Source: Pseudomonadota bacterium
GTDB taxonomy: Bacteria; Pseudomonadota; Gammaproteobacteria; Steroidobacterales; Steroidobacteraceae
Assembly (NCBI GenBank): GCA_016704655.1
Contig: JADIZR010000006.1
Span: 186,001-250,000, forward strand
Direction: 5' to 3'
DNA: 64,000 nt
The translations under genes were made by a program, and so were the position numbers. The number at the start of each line of letters is the position of its first letter. The stretch's first letter is position 1. The notes under the pieces were generated by a model, which worked only from the letters and a program-made list of their open reading frames with translations, did not search any database and was not told where the DNA came from. Of this stretch, positions 63,836 to 64,000 are shown in pieces.

Positions 63836-64000
63836 ATGCCCAACGAACCCATCAAACTGCTGCTGCCTGAGCTCGAAGCCGAGGTGGTGGGCGAGGCCCT
63901 GGAGTTGTACCTGCGGGCACGGCCTGCCCCGCTCGATCACCGCTACGAGTATCGGTACCGCCCACGCGACGTCCTGCAGCGGACACGCCCGACGAGACGA
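63836..64000 (+). CDS. Hypothetical protein, 3' end outside window
   Basis: An open frame from ATG 63836 to the window edge (55 codons): MPNEPIKLLLPELEAEVVGEALELYLRARPAPLDHRYEYR, then Arg-rich sequence. No family is recognised. It is co-directional and 20 bp after the lipoprotein gene. No good ribosome site is visible, so the start is uncertain. Confidence 0.4.
   Translation, partial: MPNEPIKLLLPELEAEVVGEALELYLRARPAPLDHRYEYRYRPRDVLQRTRPTRR

Overview
The window is high-GC DNA with almost no non-coding space. It fits a proteobacterium, most likely a gammaproteobacterium: it has a full System I cytochrome c maturation operon, an NAD-dependent FdsGBAD formate dehydrogenase, aerobic CobST cobaltochelatase subunits and a GbdR-like regulator. 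No rRNA or marker protein allows a finer placement.

Layout. (1) 1-21.7 kb is a methylated-amine catabolic block. It holds four DAO-GCV_T proteins of the dimethylglycine/sarcosine dehydrogenase type (1-1842, 4337-6796, 13483-15906, 15914-18374), a complete heterotetrameric sarcosine oxidase soxBDAG (6796-11884), a BCCT betaine/choline/carnitine transporter (frameshifted), an MttB-family methyltransferase, an aldehyde dehydrogenase and a GlxA/GbdR-like AraC regulator. A BrnTA toxin-antitoxin pair and a DUF6933 gene sit inside it (1.9-3.1 kb). (2) 21.7-27 kb encodes CobS, CobT, a GFA-family protein, an MDR dehydrogenase and a LysR regulator. (3) 27-35.7 kb carries a Phd/PIN toxin-antitoxin pair, a secreted carboxylesterase, an SDR, an MFS transporter, an FAD oxidoreductase, a frameshifted GMC choline-dehydrogenase-like gene and folD. 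(4) 35.7-40.8 kb is fdsGBAD (minus strand), followed by two GST genes. (5) 42.36-42.66 kb is an anomalous poly-G stretch, then a small membrane protein gene and tRNA-Leu(UAA). (6) 43.2-50.2 kb is a leucine/isovalerate operon under a divergent FadR-type regulator. (7) 50.3-57.2 kb is ccmABCDEFGHI, closed by a MaoC-type hydratase gene. (8) 58.1-64 kb holds a BON protein, a tyrosine phosphatase, M61 and M20 peptidases (both frameshifted), a DUF1428 protein, a LEA-type lipoprotein and a partial gene.

How the genes fit together. Choline or betaine could be taken up (BCCT), oxidised (GMC plus aldehyde dehydrogenase) and demethylated stepwise (MttB-like, DAO-GCV_T enzymes, sarcosine oxidase). Methyl groups would pass to tetrahydrofolate as methylene-THF, then through FolD to formyl-THF, and as formate to CO2 with NADH by FdsGBAD. 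GFA and the MDR dehydrogenase could handle stray formaldehyde. GlyA and a formyl-THF deformylase/ligase, which would close the route, are not in the window. The leucine operon resembles the mycobacterial Rv2498c-Rv2502c arrangement, using a MaoC hydratase and a CitE-like lyase in place of the usual LiuC/LiuE.

Five otherwise recognisable genes have broken frames. Four are explained by a single inserted base each, which together with the poly-G tract makes sequence error a serious alternative to real gene decay.
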